From assembly GCF_012489685.1 (NCBI RefSeq), contig NC_080042.1, positions 54,674,066 through 54,738,065 of the forward strand: DNA of 64,000 nt. Direction: 5' to 3'. Positions 20,901 through 33,326 of this stretch are shown piece after piece. Below the pieces are notes generated by a model that searched no databases, was not told the DNA's origin, and saw nothing but the letters and a program-made list of their open reading frames with translations. Source of the DNA: Lotus japonicus. Lineage: Eukaryota > Streptophyta > Magnoliopsida > Fabales > Fabaceae. Within the stretch, counting starts at the first letter, position 1. Each line of letters begins with the position of its first letter. A program made the translations under genes and the position numbers.

Positions 20901-22311
20901 GAATTATTAAAAACATAATATACGTCAATATGGGTTAACACGACTAATTTTAAGATTTAGATTTAACTCTCACCTTCATATAGGTCGAGGGTTCAAAATT
21001 ATTGAGATCTCAGTAAAATTTCAATTGGTAGACGATCTTCCTCGAAAAGACTCCGACGCTCCTCCCCAACATGCCACATATACCTTATCCAGTAATTTGA
21101 AGGTGTTTTCTCTCCCTTCTACCACTTTATTAAAAAAACATAATTTCACAATTATTTGAAAATTGATCGATGGACATCTTTTTTAGTAGAATCCCAACAA
21201 TATTTGTAATTTGTTATGATTTTTTACTACACAAATTAAGATTAAGAACAACACTAAATGTGAATCTAACTGTTTAAAACTCCACAAATTACGCGTTAGA
21301 CGAGTACATATGATGTTTGTGGCAGTTAAATTTCTGTTTTTTGTTATCATTTTAATACAGAAATCATTAAGTGCTTAAAATAAAATACAAGTTGTCATGA
21401 GCTCATTTGCGTGCATTTTCCGGTTGTGTTAGAAAGAAAAGAAGAAAGTGAGAACACACATTAATTTAGATTCGTTCAATACGATGAAACATTGTCGGCA
21501 GAATTTGTTTATCTATTCCTTTACAATCACGTTCATAGAATTGGAATGAGTGATTTGACTTTATTTCAATATTTATAATTAAAAATGTGAAAACACAAAC
21601 ACATATATTTGTCCTTAATGTATTTTTGACACCAAGCGATCAAACAAGCACAAAATTTATCCTATCCATGATGATGCTTTCTTTTGAATTCCTCCACTTT
21701 CTCAGGCAGAGACATGATAGTTGTGAAGCCAATGTCAAGTATTAATACCTAAGAAGAGACAGTCACAATACGTGTCGAACCCCATCCATAGAATGTTATA
21801 CATAAGGTTCATTTTCAGTCATAATAGCCATTGAAGTGTTTATCATTTGTTTTCTATTAAGTTAACAATGGTCACTTATCTCAGTCACTTCAACCTCATC
21901 TGTTATGCTTTTTTCTCCTTTTGCGACCTTACCCTTGATGCTGTTTGGTCCTAGGTGATTATAATGACCTGGTCCACTACCACTGAGTTTGGCTACGTTT
22001 CAGAACCTTAATGGCTCTTTCTAATGCTACAAAAGCTGCCATTCACTTCACATTGAGTCACTATCGCATAAAAAGTTTATTCAGCCAATTTGAACTCGAC
22101 ACCTTTAGGGCTCACTACAAGTAGTGATGCAGAGGAAATGAGATCAGATTTCATTTCCTTTTGTTTTGTTGTCATGCATGTTTATCATGGCCATTTGTAG
22201 ATTAAAGGTTGTACAAGAACCTCACATTTTGACCGGAATATTAAAAATTTGTCCAATGATATAAATATATAACATGCATCATATGTTTAATTAAAAAATT
22301 ATTTTTTAAAT
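17946..22311. other. 4.4-kb intergenic stretch without recognisable genes
   Basis: AT-rich sequence with short repeats: a GAAA run near 19110-19130, and ACCGGTT-rich and CCCGA-rich patches near 18250-18350, 19250-19400 and 20140-20280 that look like worn MITE ends. I see no gene. Short open frames here lack family motifs. Confidence 0.55.
20602..20770. mobile_element. Possible degenerate MITE
   Basis: An imperfect inverted repeat: TTTTTTACACCGTGAACCAA on the left against TTGGTTGACGGTATAAAAAA on the right, separated by an AT-rich centre. The ends are too diverged to name a target duplication. Confidence 0.35.
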
Positions 22312-22522
22312 TGTTAGGAATAGGCTTGTTAGGGAAATCTTGGGCCCGTAAAATTAATTTTGAGGATAAATATTTAGTTTATTAAGATTTGATTGAAAGG
22401 AGATTATAAAATGATTTAGAGGGATTGTTATAGAATTTACGGAGATTCTACTATAAAATAAGGATTAATAGAATCCACTATAAATAGAATAATAATATAA
22501 CTCTTAGTGTGAGTGTGCACCG
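22312..22522 (+). repeat. First half of a split LTR
   Basis: Begins TGTTAGGAATAGGC and matches 31391-31605 of the intact LTR. It is cut after GTGCACCG by insertion of the second copia element; the last five bases (CACCG) are the target duplication. Confidence 0.7.
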
Positions 22523-22663
22523 TGAAGGAAATGTTTTTCATGAATATTATTGATGGGTAAACAATCTATTTATACAAATACATTGTTGACTATTAAAAAA
22601 AACTAAACCCTAATTATAGGCATAATTACATAAGAATTAATACAAGAATATTCTATTCTATCA
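22523..22663 (-). repeat. 3' LTR of the nested copia element (141 bp)
   Basis: TG...CA ends. The stop codon of the pol frame (22661-22663) is formed by the first bases of this LTR. Confidence 0.88.
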
Positions 22664-25628
22664 CACCCCCACAGTCGAAGCGGGAGGTTCAGCGACGCTG
22701 AGACTGGAACGAAAATCATCAAAGAGGACCCGCGGAAGGCCCTGAGTAAATATGTCCGCAATCTGATGGCGGGAAGGAACATGAAGGACGCGAGCCTGGC
22801 CACGCGCAACCTTTTCCCGAACAAAGTGGATATCAATTTCTATAAATTTAGTACGCTGATGGTGCACTGGATTTCCAGATAGGTAGATGGCACTAACATT
22901 GTCACAGTGGACCAATGTTGCCTGAGAGAGAGGGAAATGAAGTTCGAGAAGCAAATTGCGGATCCAACATGACTCGAAGACAACATTAGCAACACCTCTG
23001 TATTCAGCTTCAGCACTAGAGCGAGAGAGGGTGGGTTGCCGCTTGGAGGACCAAGAAATGAGGTTGTTGCCAAGGAAAACACAGTAACCAGAAGTAGAGC
23101 GCCTGGTGTCAGGACATCCCCCCCAGTCAGCATCAGTGTAAGAAACAAGTTTCTCAATGGGGGAGGGATACAAATGTAGACCATAAGGCAAGGTGCCACG
23201 AACATAGCGTAAGACACGCTTGAGGGCAAGCATGTGCTCGGTGCGGGGAGCATGCATATGTAGGCAAACCTGTTGAACTGCATAAGAAATGTCAGGACGA
23301 GTAAATGTAAGGTACTGGAGAGCACCAGCAAGACTCTGATATAAGGTGGCATCCTCACAAGGAGTCCCTAAAGAAGAACTGAGCTTCTGCTTGGTGTCAA
23401 CCGGAGTAGCTGAAGGGTTGCACGAAGCCATGCCGGCTCGAGCAAGAATCTCACTAGCATAAGTGCTCTGACTAAGAAAGAGGTCACCTGCATGTCGAGC
23501 GACAGCGATGCCAAGAAAGTAACTCAGAGGACCAAGATCCTTCATAGCAAATTCTGATGCAAGAAGTGCCATAAAGGAGTTGCGGAGAGCATGCGACGAA
23601 GCAACCAGAATGATGTCATCAACATAGAGAAGTATGTAGGCAATATCAGGACTCCGCCGGAAGATGAAAAGAGAATGATTTGAAGTGCTGTGCCGAAAGC
23701 CAATAGAGGAAACATAGTCAGCAAACCGCTGATACCAAGCACGAGGCGCCTGTTTCAGACCATAAAGAGACTTATTTAGGCGACAGACATAGTCCGGGTG
23801 CTGAGAGTCGCGGAAACCCAAAGGCTGATGCATGTAGACAGTCTCATGGAGATCACCATGCAGAAAAGCATTTTGGACATCCAACTGATGAATGGGCCAA
23901 GATTTAGAGAGAGCAATGCTGAGAACTGTCCGTATGGTAGCCGGTTTTACCACGGGGCTGAAAGTCTCGGCACAATCCACACTTGCAATCTGAGACCTGC
24001 CATCACCTACAAGACGAGCCTTATAACGCTCAAACAAACCATTAGACTGCTTTTTATGGCAAAAAAACCACATACATCAAATAACATTAGCATTAGAAGG
24101 ACGGGGAACCAACTCCCACGTATTATTTCTAATAAGAACATTAAATTCAGACTGCATAGCGGACTTCCAATTTTGATCGGATAAGGCTTGTTTTGGGTTA
24201 CGAGGCAAGGGTGAGATGGACGGGTCATCAATAGAGACCGAAAGACTAAAAGGCTTTTTAGGTTTGGAAATACCGTGCATGCTACGGGTGGTTATGGTCC
24301 GAATTGGAGGTGCAGGTGGGACCGGAGGCAAGGGTAAAGGCTCAGAAGAAGTAGGCGAGGAGGTGGGGGCCGGTGAGGGCGGCGTAGAGTCAGTGGGACT
24401 CGACGGTAGGATCGAAGGGTCAGGAGGGCGTGTGGATGTCGTTTGCCAATGGTGGATCAGAGAAGGAGGTAGGTCCTCGGTGAAACAATCATAAGAGGAG
24501 GTAGAGTTCAAAGGCAAATCAGCAAAAGGAAATCTAGTTTCGTCAAAGATAACATGCCGCGAAATTATTAGTTTTCTGTTTGACAAATCATAACATTTAT
24601 AACCTCTGTGATTCATCGGATACCCCAGGAAAACACACGGAGACGATCGTGGTTGTAGTTTGTTTATTGTAGCGGAAGGAAAAAGAGGAAAACATAGACA
24701 ACCAAAGACACGTAAGTGTGAGTATGAAGGGTCACGATGATATAACAGCTGAGTAGGAGAATCATTTCTAAGAGTCTTGCGGGGCAGAATGTTCAGAAGG
24801 TACGTTGCCATTTGAAGTGCATGATGCCAAAAGGAAGGAGGAACAGACGAATGAGCCAAGAGGGTGCGGATCATGTTGTTAATGGTGCGGATTTTTCGTT
24901 CTACTTTGCCGTTTTGAGAAGAAGTGTGAGGGCAAGAGAAGAGAAAAATAAGGTCATTAGCATCACAATACCGGCGAAAGGAATCATTGTCATATTCACG
25001 TCCATTATCACATTAAAGAAATTTAACATTTGCTGAAAATTGAGTTTTAATAAGGGTAGCAAGAGTGGTAAATATCTCATAAACCTGAGATTTCTTGCTA
25101 ATCGGAAACGTCCATAAAAAATCAGTGTGATCATCCAAAATCAAAACGTAATAACGATGACCAGCAATGATTAAAACAAGAGACGTCCATAAATCACTAT
25201 GCAAAATATCAAATGGCCTCAAAGTAATAGTTTCAGAGGAACTGAAAGGCAACCGAACATGTTTGCCTAAAACACAAGAATCACAAACAGTACTAGAACG
25301 CGAAGGTTCACAAGAAATAAGTTTATTATTCCTAAGGTGATTTAAAGCTGAGGAAGCTGGATGACCAAGACGATTGTGCCAGACACCAGAAGCAAGACCA
25401 GCAAAATGAGAGGAACGGGTGACTGGGTAGAGGTCGCCGAGGCTGTTACATCTCAGGAGAGGCATCCCCGTCTAGAAGTCAGACACCGAGAATCCAAATG
25501 GATCAAAAGAAACAGAAACATTATTGTCAGTAGTGAGTTGGCGCACAGAAATTAAGTTTTTAATAATGCGCGGAGTGTGCAAGACATGGTTGAGTGCTAA
25601 AGGTTTGTGAGGGGTGGGAATAAAAGTG
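22661..25628 (-). pseudogene. Copia pol: integrase, reverse transcriptase, RNase H, with in-frame stops
   Basis: One frame runs leftwards through GAG-pre-integrase (VWHNRLGHPASSALNHL), the integrase core (FDILHSDLWTS, then SSQNGKVERKIRTINNMIRT), reverse transcriptase (ERYKARLVGDG, VQNAFLHGDLHETVYM, ILLYVDDIILVAS) and RNase H (YTDADWGGCPDTRRSTSGY, SSAEAEYRGVA, VHCDNVSAIYLSGNPVHHQR). Catalytic Asp residues of RT are present. Stops at 25472-25474 (TAG), 25013-25015 (TAA) and 24077-24079 (TGA) interrupt the frame; each is explained by one C-to-T change in a Gln or Arg codon. The 22661-24073 block is open over 470 codons. Upstream the frame continues across the solo LTR into the protease block. 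Confidence 0.88.
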
Positions 25629-25633
25629 TGTCC

Positions 25634-28600
25634 TGTAACACCCCGATTTCGGTGGCGTCACTTTAGTAACCAAAATAAACTTAATGCGGAAAAACGTGAA
25701 TATTTTTTTTCCGATATAATAATAACTAAGACAAGACTGAATTAAATAAAACCCAACAATAACAATAATCAGAACTAATATACAATATATAAACAGCCCC
25801 CGCTGTAGTAGCAACCTCGTCACGAGTAAACCTCCAGTGACGGAAAGAAAAGTGTAACGCCCGACGGCAAAAGGTACAATCCACAAGAAAGGTCAAGTGT
25901 CCGCAACACCATCCCTCAAAACTGAGAATAAGCTGGCCCATCGGCCTGAAGCAAGACCTCCTAAGTCCAACCAACTCTCTGTGATTCTCGTAAAGAACCA
26001 CACAAAAAGCTATAGGTGGGAAACTACCCTGTCCCCAAAGAAAACAAATGATGTTCAGAGCTAAGACTCTACTCCTACACTAATCCCATCTCGAGGAGCT
26101 CACACCAGCACTAAAACCTACATGCTAGCATGATCGTCGCCCGAATCTGAATCCAGAACGACCTAGTCTATGTACACCATCCGTCCTCCTCTCGCTACCG
26201 CGATACGCTCCAGTTCCCGCATCTCAACCCTAGTTCCTCCCGAAGGATGAACCATCATGAATCAGCCCGCCAAAGACATCTGACAAAGGGCGTTTGTTCG
26301 CCAAAGCACACACAGAAGACGCGAGGGTCAACTCCAAAGAATTATGTAAATAATACCACCAATAGATACAGATAAGGAAATAGCCACTTAGGCTTATAAC
26401 TAGGGATAACATCCTAGGGTTGCATATTCCACAATGAATATAAACGACAGTAAATCACAGTTAACATGCCTCAAATAGAATTAACAAGTATCAAACACAC
26501 TCATCAACTAAGTCAGTATGCATGTTGCATGAAATGATATGCAGGTTAACCCAGTCAACCAATATGCAATCCGGAACGGATGGACATCAACGGATCAGCC
26601 CTTCACCAGCCACGGTGGTGCCATTTCGGCCCGCGTGCCTCTTACACCACACAAAGGTAGTCAGATCAGCCGTAACCCGTAGGTCTGCCATTTCGGTCTG
26701 CTACAAGAGACGTTTACAAACGCTCTTTCACGGAAATCCGGGTCTTATGACCATTTTGGAATCCGACGAGGTCCAGAGTACGTCCTGTGTTAATACCCCA
26801 TTAATGTTGCATGAATGCAGGATGATTAGTCAACCAACGTCTCCGATCTCACTCGACACGTCGCCACGTGTTCTAGGTAAATTAAAGTTTCTAAAAGCTT
26901 ACCCTAAGGTAAAGTCGATTCTGCGACAAAATACAATAATCATAAAATGAGTGCAACCACTCACGATGACTCTTCGGGTCATCAATGCTCTCACGAAGTC
27001 TCACGCTTCAGTGAAGTTTCATGCTCTCACAAGGTCTCACGCCTCAGTGGAGTATCCCGCATTCACAAGGTCTCACGCCTCAGTGAAGCTTCATGCTGTT
27101 CACGAGGTCTCACGCCTCAGTGAAGATCCATGCTTTCCACAAGGTCTCACGCCTCAGTGGAGTATCACGTATTCACAAGGTCTCACGCCTCGGTGAAGCT
27201 TCTCGGCTCATCCCTTGGATGGCTAACAAACTGCTCAACGAGCGAAGGAGTACCAACATACTCAGAACTTACCAAACTCCTCAACACTTGGATCCGACGA
27301 CACTCCTCGTTTTTCCAAAACTATGACTTGACTTCCAATGCCTTCCTTCGAGGTTGTTATCATTACTTAAAGATTTTGAGGTTCTTTATAAAATAGATTC
27401 CATTTCGTCTTATCGCAAGTCTTATACATTTGCAGGATCTCCCAATCCCAAGTCGCTTTCAGAGGATGTCTCGATCCACTAAACAAAATTAAGGCCCGAA
27501 CCTCGTTCGTCCTATCAAACTTTCTCAAAACTCTCAAAATAAAATCGGCATGACCTGCCCGCTATTCTCACCATTCAGAAACTCAGATTCCAGTACAGAG
27601 CATATTTAAATCATCACAATCAACAACATGTCATATATCAATAAATCGCATTATAAACACTTAGCACTTAGCATATAAAGCATGCACCACACATCCTAGA
27701 TTACCCACATAGCACATAGCATGTAAGACAATCTCAAAAACATTCAGTAGATGAATCATCTACATTGTCAGCCGAAGCCTCAGAAAACATTTTCCAATCA
27801 CACACAATTCCAGTGCATAAACAGTAAACAATGTCGAAACATCGACCCTAAGCATTAACTAGAGATTCAGTGAGAAGCCCTCACCTGCAGATTCTCCAGG
27901 ATTATCTTCTAACTCTTCCTCACAAGCAAAGCGTTGCTCCTCAGGAAATTCCTCAAAAGTTCCTTTAAAGCAAAGTCACAGAAATACTATCAGAATCTAT
28001 CGAGAACTAAGCTATCGATACTTACTAAGGTTACACGAAGTAATCTATACTCTAAGGTACGATAATCTAGCGCGAAAGACAAGTTTTCGGAAAAGGAAAT
28101 TTTCCTCCTCCCCCTTAATAGGGCTCGGCCACTTTAGGTAATTATGGGGCTCGATTTTTTTCTTCGATCAAACTTGGTCCCTATGCTATCATTAGCCGTA
28201 ACTAAGGGTATTCTGAACTCGGAAAAATTATCGGATCGAAAACTGTCGCAGGGGTATTTTGGTCATGATTTTTAACTTAGAAATTTCAAAACTGAAATCC
28301 CAAAAACCAAATTTTGCAGGGACGTCACCAACGACGTTTATGACAACTAATCCTACTAGCACTAAGCTAAGGCGATAGTTTTCAGCCTAAAGGTTGAAGC
28401 TTTACACCAAAAACTCCAAAAATGGGTATTTTAGGCTCAAATTGATTCCGGCGGAATTCCGGCGACATAACGGAAAATCTAATCCGGCAGAAGTGATCTT
28501 GGGCACATATAGAAGAGGTTTAGAATCAGAAATGAAAGATTCAGGATAGTTTTGCAAAAACCCATAAACTATCCGCTCAGAAAACTCTACAGAAAAGCTA

Positions 28601-29492
28601 TGGAAAAAGCGATCAGAGGTAAGGATTAGCGACTATACCTCGAAACCTTGAAGCAGCAACTGATTAATCAACGATCAAGCAAGGATTGAACAAAATCTTC
28701 TTCTCCTCCTCTCCTCTCAAACTCGCGGCCTCCTTGGATGAAATGGGTAAGATATTTGTTTTTTTCTCATTTCTTGGCTATATATAGAGGTTGGCAAAAC
28801 GCGGTAAAATGAAAGTTTCGCGAATCTGATTTTTCCGGCGTCATTCTCCGTGAATTAATAGATATGTTTTGGCAAAAGAATTCCAAAACCATAAAGAGGT
28901 CTCCTTGTATTTTTGGCAACTAATGCATAGTCGGTATAAAACTATTTTACCCGATAAGTTGCTTTTTGCATCGAATGTCGGAATAGAAGACTTCTTTCTG
29001 AAGAAAGATTGAAATCATCAAGAGAAATGGGTGTACGCGTGTGGAATATTCATTTGAAGCTCTGAATAGAAAAAGTCTTCATTGTCGAGAAATTCTAGGG
29101 TTTTGAAATACCAGGGATTCGGTTTCGGCAAACTTCCGATGATTGGAATCGGACGTTCGTAGATCCTAGAGTTTCGCCTCGAAACGATTGTGATATATGG
29201 AAAAAGAGAAGTTCTAACATTTCTCTGAAGATTTTTGGAATTAACTTCCGTCGTGCCTAAAAGTGAAAATTAGCTATATACTAGGGTTTCTGACCTAGGT
29301 TAAGCGTATAACGATCGTACTATAACTTTTACCGATCATGATGTAATCCTTTGACTTTTCCTGAACTTTCTCCTTCATAAATTTATTTCATTTGGTAAAC
29401 TCTAGTTCAGGTTTCCCTTCACAATACATCAACCCTAATCGTAAATGGAAATCTCTTCCACTGATCCTAAGCTTAAAATCTTGGGTCTTACA
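25634..29492 (-). mobile_element. 3.86-kb solo LTR of a chromovirus-type (Tekay/Del-like) gypsy element
   Basis: The plus strand starts TGTAACACCCCGATTTC and ends TTGGGTCTTACA. On the minus strand this is the TGTAAGACCCAAG ... GGGGTGTTACA pattern typical of Tekay/Del LTRs. Perfect 5-bp target duplication TGTCC at 25629-25633 and 29493-29497. There is no internal coding region, so it arose by LTR-LTR recombination. Removing it rejoins the copia frame, which proves it is an insertion. The family name is from end motifs and length only. Confidence 0.85.
26986..27204. repeat. Minisatellite in the solo LTR
   Basis: About six imperfect units of 36-42 bp built on AAGGTCTCACGCCTCAGTG, alternating with AAGCTTCATGC-like and GAGTATC-like segments. 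Open frames over this stretch (SHASVK repeats) are by-products. Confidence 0.8.
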
Positions 29493-29497
29493 TGTCC

Positions 29498-30133
29498 CGA
29501 ACCCTGAATTGGAATGCCCTGACCACTACCAACTATCAGTTTCTGATTTAAATGACTTAAATTAGAATAAGACGTGACAATACCTTGAGATGCCGCAGTA
29601 TGGGAAGAGGCGACGGTGTCCCTGTACCACGTGGTGTCTGGAGGAGTCAAGGACATGGTGTGCATGGTAGCAGTGATATCAGTGGGTGCTGGAGAAGCAG
29701 TAGCGGAGTAGGCCTGAGGACACTGACCCAGAACGCCGGGTTGCTGCGGAGGACCCATGGGACGCGACCACTGAGATGTTGGGTAAGGATAAGGAGGCAT
29801 GCCCCAAGGGGAAGGAGCCCAACCCCAGGGATTCCAAGATGCCTGCGGAGGCGGGCGCCATGGTGGAGGAGCTACAGCAGGGGAACCAAAGGAGCAAGAT
29901 GATCCCGTATAGCGGGAGCCACCTTTCCTTTTAGGTTTACCAGAACTACCCTGAGAGTTACGATGTTGCCCTGACCCAGAACGGTAGTTAGAGTGTCCCT
30001 GATTGCTGCGGTTGGTTGTGCGCTGCTGAGAAGAGTCATCAGGGTCCCGTGGAAGAGAAGCAGAGGTGTGCAAAGCATTCTGAAAGGCAAGGCCTGACAT
30101 CTTGGTGAGACCGGATTCCTCTAGAATTAGCAT
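29498..30133 (-). pseudogene. Copia gag 3' part and protease, truncated
   Basis: Reads the end of gag ([20 protein letters not shown]), a Gly/Pro/Trp-rich linker ([20 protein letters not shown]) and the protease region ([13 protein letters not shown]). The catalytic motif should be DTG and reads DTV, so the protease is dead. The N-terminal gag (UBN2-type) domain is missing: a short ATG leader at about 30149 runs directly, out of frame, into this block. The frame ends at the solo LTR boundary. Confidence 0.75.
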
Positions 30134-30149
30134 GGAGCGAATCTGCCAT

Positions 30150-30684
30150 TAAAACAATCAGAAAAAAATAGGGATTTTTTTTTTTGGGCTGGACGGTTCA
30201 ACCGTGTGGTCGAACCGGTCTGGTTGACCCGGTTGGAAGGCTTCTCGGGTCTGAGAAGCAGGCGGGTCGAATCTGCCAAACAGATCTTGGGCCGCGGGTT
30301 GCAAGGAGATGCTAACCCTAGGGGCGGCGGCGCACGTCCGTTCTAGAGGAAGGGAGTTGTACGCGAGGGGCCGGCGGTCGTCAACGGGCAGGCGGTGGCG
30401 GTCGGAGGCAGCCGGTGGTGCGGCGGCGCAAAAGAAGGCGCGAGCCTGGGGAGATCTGGAGTGATCTAACGGCAGAGGTTCGTTGGGAACGAACGTGGAG
30501 GAGCTACGGCGCTGCGAAGAGGGGTGCGGTGGCTGGCGTTGTCCGGCGGCGCGAAGAGGAGGCGCGGGGAACTCAGCGGCGGCGGCGGCTGCACTATGAG
30601 TGAGCGGCGGCGGCGGCTATGAGAAGATAAGGAGAAGAAGGAAATAAAATAATAGTAAAAATTAGGTCAGATAAGGAAGGTTCT
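30150..30684 (-). other. GC-rich 5' leader of the nested copia element
   Basis: About 450 bp of very GC-rich sequence with CCG/GCC repeats lie between primer site and gag remnant, unlike the AT-rich surroundings. No coding frame is recognised. It may be a captured gene 5' end or a family-specific leader. Confidence 0.5.
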
Positions 30685-30704
30685 GAACCTGCTCAATGAT
30701 ACCA
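30685..30704 (-). other. Primer-binding site of the nested copia element
   Basis: The minus strand reads TGGTATCATTGAGC directly inside the 5' LTR, close to the initiator-tRNA-Met primer site TGGTATCAGAGC used by copia elements. Confidence 0.7.
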
Positions 30705-30845
30705 TGAAGGAAATGTTTTCCATGAATATTATTGATGGGTAAACACCCTATTTATACAAATACATTGTTGACTATTTATAAAAACTAAACCCTAATTATA
30801 GGCATAATTACATAAGAATAAATACAAGAATATTCTATTTTATCA
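30705..30845 (-). repeat. 5' LTR of the nested copia element (141 bp)
   Basis: Nearly identical to 22523-22663, with TG...CA ends. Confidence 0.88.
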
Positions 30846-31086
30846 CACCGGGTGTGTGCGAAGTGCGCCGCAATTAGGCGGTGTGCGATGGTACTGTTGT
30901 TGTAGATGTGTGAAATAATATAATTGGGCCATTGAAAGAAAATGTTATTGTAAACACAATTGTTTATTGAGAATCAATAAAGGGAGCTATAGCTACTCCA
31001 TAGTCGCAGAGGTGGACACTATTTGCTGAATTGGGTGACCAAAGTATCCTGTGCGATTTATTTCTGCTTTCTCGCTCTATCGTACT
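30846..31086 (+). repeat. Second half of the split LTR
   Basis: Continues the older LTR after the CACCG target duplication and matches 31606-31866. It includes GAATCAATAAAGGGAGCTAT, a likely polyadenylation region. Confidence 0.65.
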
Positions 31087-31390
31087 GCCGAAAGTATCTC
31101 TTGACGGTATGGTTAGGTGGAGTAATTCATTGTTCACAATGGAGCGAACCGGTGCAAGGTTGGATATCTTCCGCTGCGTAGGGAGGCCATAAGGATTGCA
31201 GAAGGCACCCAGATGAGAAATCGACGGATCTGACAGACATAGGGCGGGGCGTTGAGCAAGGTGGAGTTTGAGTGCCAGAGTGCAGTGGGCATGTTGACCA
31301 AGCCAATCACCATCAATCCCGGAAATAAGAATCAAGAAACTGAAGCAATGGATCATCACAAGGGAGTTTGGAATTCGCCAAGATGGAGAA

Positions 31391-31866
31391 TGTTGGGAAT
31401 TGGCTCATTAGGGAAATCTAGGGGTCGCAGATTTTATTTTGAAGTCAAATATTCAATTTATTAGGATTTGATTTAATGGGGATTGTAAAAGAATTTTAAG
31501 GGATTGTTATGAGATTTGTGGGGATCGAATTCTGTTGTAAAATAAGGATTAATAGAATCCGCTAAATAAAATAACAATATAACCCTTAAAGTGTGCTAGT
31601 GTGCACCAGGTGTTTGTGGAGTGCGCTGCAATTGGGTGGTGTGCGAGGGTACACAACAATTAGGCAGTTGACAGATACTGCCATTGCAGATGTGAGACAA
31701 TTGGAAAGTGTTGAGAGAAATTGTTATTGTAAACACAATTGTTTATTGAGAATCAATAAAGGGAGCTATAGCTACTGTATATTCGTAGAGGTGGGAACTT
31801 TTTTCCGAACTGCATGACCAAAGTTTTCTGTGCGGTTTATTTGTACTTTCTCGTTCTATCGTACTA
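31391..31866 (+). repeat. Intact LTR of the older copia-type element
   Basis: Starts TGTTGGGAATTGG and ends near TTCTATCGTAC. It is the unsplit partner of 22312-22522 plus 30846-31086. The right border is uncertain by a few bases. Confidence 0.65.
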
Positions 31867-32494
31867 TCTGAATCAAAAGGGGCTCATGTCCTGCATAATT
31901 AATAAAAGTATTTATATAACCTCACTTTTGTTTTATTTTTTCTCTCTTGTTTAATTGTTTGATTGGAAGGAGGCATCCAGCTGGTTCGCTTGGGGTTGAA
32001 TACTTTGGGCTGGAATCGCTTTCATGTTCTTAAAGATGATCACGTCCGATCTCATGTTTTGGGGGAAACGTCGAAGTCTCGGTGATCTCAACTCGCCTTT
32101 ACCTATATTTGAATTGTATAAATATGGGTTGCAGAGATTTACTTTAAACTTGTTGCCCACATTTCTTGAATCACGACAATTGTTTGGGGGTCTGGCTATA
32201 TGGAAGCCGTGAGAGACTTTGTAATTTCCATATTCAATTCAATATATGAGACTGAGTTCTGAATTTTTCTTGACGGTGCTTAACTTGGGGAATGTGTTGA
32301 CCTAGGATTCAGGACTACTTTTCCTACTTTTTATTTTATTTTATTAGATAAATTAAGTTATTATTTTAGTCAGGCACTTTAATCATAAAGGTGGGTTTGG
32401 TATTAAGGAGGGGGTTATTTCAACAAGGCGCTTCTGGATAAGTGGTGCTATGTTTTTTTCATAAGAAGAAAAGCTTCTGGTGTAAGGTCTTGCA

Positions 32495-32815
32495 TAGGGG
32501 TGAACATGGCCGGGTAGATCCAATGAACTCGTCCAACCCAATTCGATCCAATAGAAAAAATGCGGTTGGATCGGGTAATCGGGTTAATCGGATGGATTTT
32601 ACTACAACCCAACCAAGTTCGGATCGGATTCCGGATTCAGTTCAAATCCATCCAACCCAACCCAGAATCCATACATATAATAATAATTTTTTTTATAATT
32701 TTACTCATACTTGGAGTGCTAGTGTTTGAGTGATGACTTTTTGAAACTTTGAGACTTAAGTATTTGTAGTTATTTGTCATATTTGAACTTAGAGTATTTG
32801 TTTGTAGTTATTTGT

Positions 32816-32862
<47 letters not shown>

Positions 32863-33326
32863 TAGCATGTTGGAGACATCTAAGTTCTAAGTGTCATGAC
32901 ATGACATTTAGTGTTGTTTTTCACTTTTTATGTACTATTTATGTTAGATTGTTTCATGTCATTTGATAATGAAGTTTTATGTTTTCATGATATTTGGTTA
33001 TATGTCATTTATGTGATATTATTTCATGCTATTTGATATAACTTTTTGTGTCATTTTCATGCTATTTAGTATTATAACATATTTCGCATTTTTTATAACA
33101 ATTTATAATAATATTTGCAAGATTTTTTAATATTTCTAATATATTATTATTTTAATATAGTGACCCAATCAATCCATCCAACCCAATTCGAACTTCATCA
33201 GGTTGGTTCGGATCGGGTCCGAAGAATAAATTCGTGAGATCCAACCCAACCCAATCCAGACAATTGTGATCGGTTCGGATTTTATTTTAACCAAAATCCA
33301 TCCAACCCAACTCATGTGCAGCCCTA
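32495..33326. mobile_element. 832-bp hAT-type non-autonomous element
   Basis: Perfect 8-bp target duplication GTCTTGCA at 32487-32494 and 33327-33334. Inverted ends are TAGGGGTGAACATG and CATGTGCAGCCCTA. Both arms carry CCAACCCAA and GGATCGG motifs. The centre is AT-rich with a microsatellite. It interrupts the LINE remnant. Confidence 0.85.
32822..32858. repeat. AT microsatellite inside the hAT element
   Basis: About eighteen AT units. Confidence 0.95.

Larger units (their letters stand above)
22523..30845 (-). mobile_element. Ty1/copia retrotransposon inserted in an older LTR
   Basis: LTRs of 141 bp at 22523-22663 and 30705-30845, with target duplication CACCG at 22518-22522 and 30846-30850. 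The order on the minus strand (LTR, primer site, gag remnant and protease, integrase, RT, RNase H, LTR) is that of copia. By eye the LTRs differ at about seven positions. The body is interrupted by a 3.86-kb solo LTR at 25634-29492, lacks most of gag, and has several stops, so it is not autonomous. Confidence 0.9.
22312..31866 (+). mobile_element. Ty1/copia-type element with a short interior, interrupted by a second copia element
   Basis: Two LTRs of about 450-475 bp are recognisable. The first is split (22312-22522 and 30846-31086) by the element at 22523-30845; the second is whole (31391-31866). Shared blocks include TTAGGGAAATCT, GGATTAATAGAATCC and GAATCAATAAAGGGAGCTAT. Only about 300 bp lie between the LTRs, so it is a TRIM-like or internally deleted element with no coding capacity. 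The copia assignment is weak, and the orientation is inferred from the AATAAA signal in the LTR. Confidence 0.6.

Noticed and set aside
22840..23358. Open frame of 172 codons on the minus strand
   Set aside because: Out-of-frame shadow of the copia RNase H/RT gene.
24216..24494. Gly-rich open frame on the plus strand
   Set aside because: Antisense of the Pro/Ser-rich linker of the copia polyprotein.
26986..27204. Possible CRISPR-like array
   Set aside because: Units are contiguous and diverged without unique spacers, and the sequence is plant nuclear DNA.
26951..27396. Repetitive open frames with SHASVK-type repeats
   Set aside because: By-products of the minisatellite in the solo LTR.
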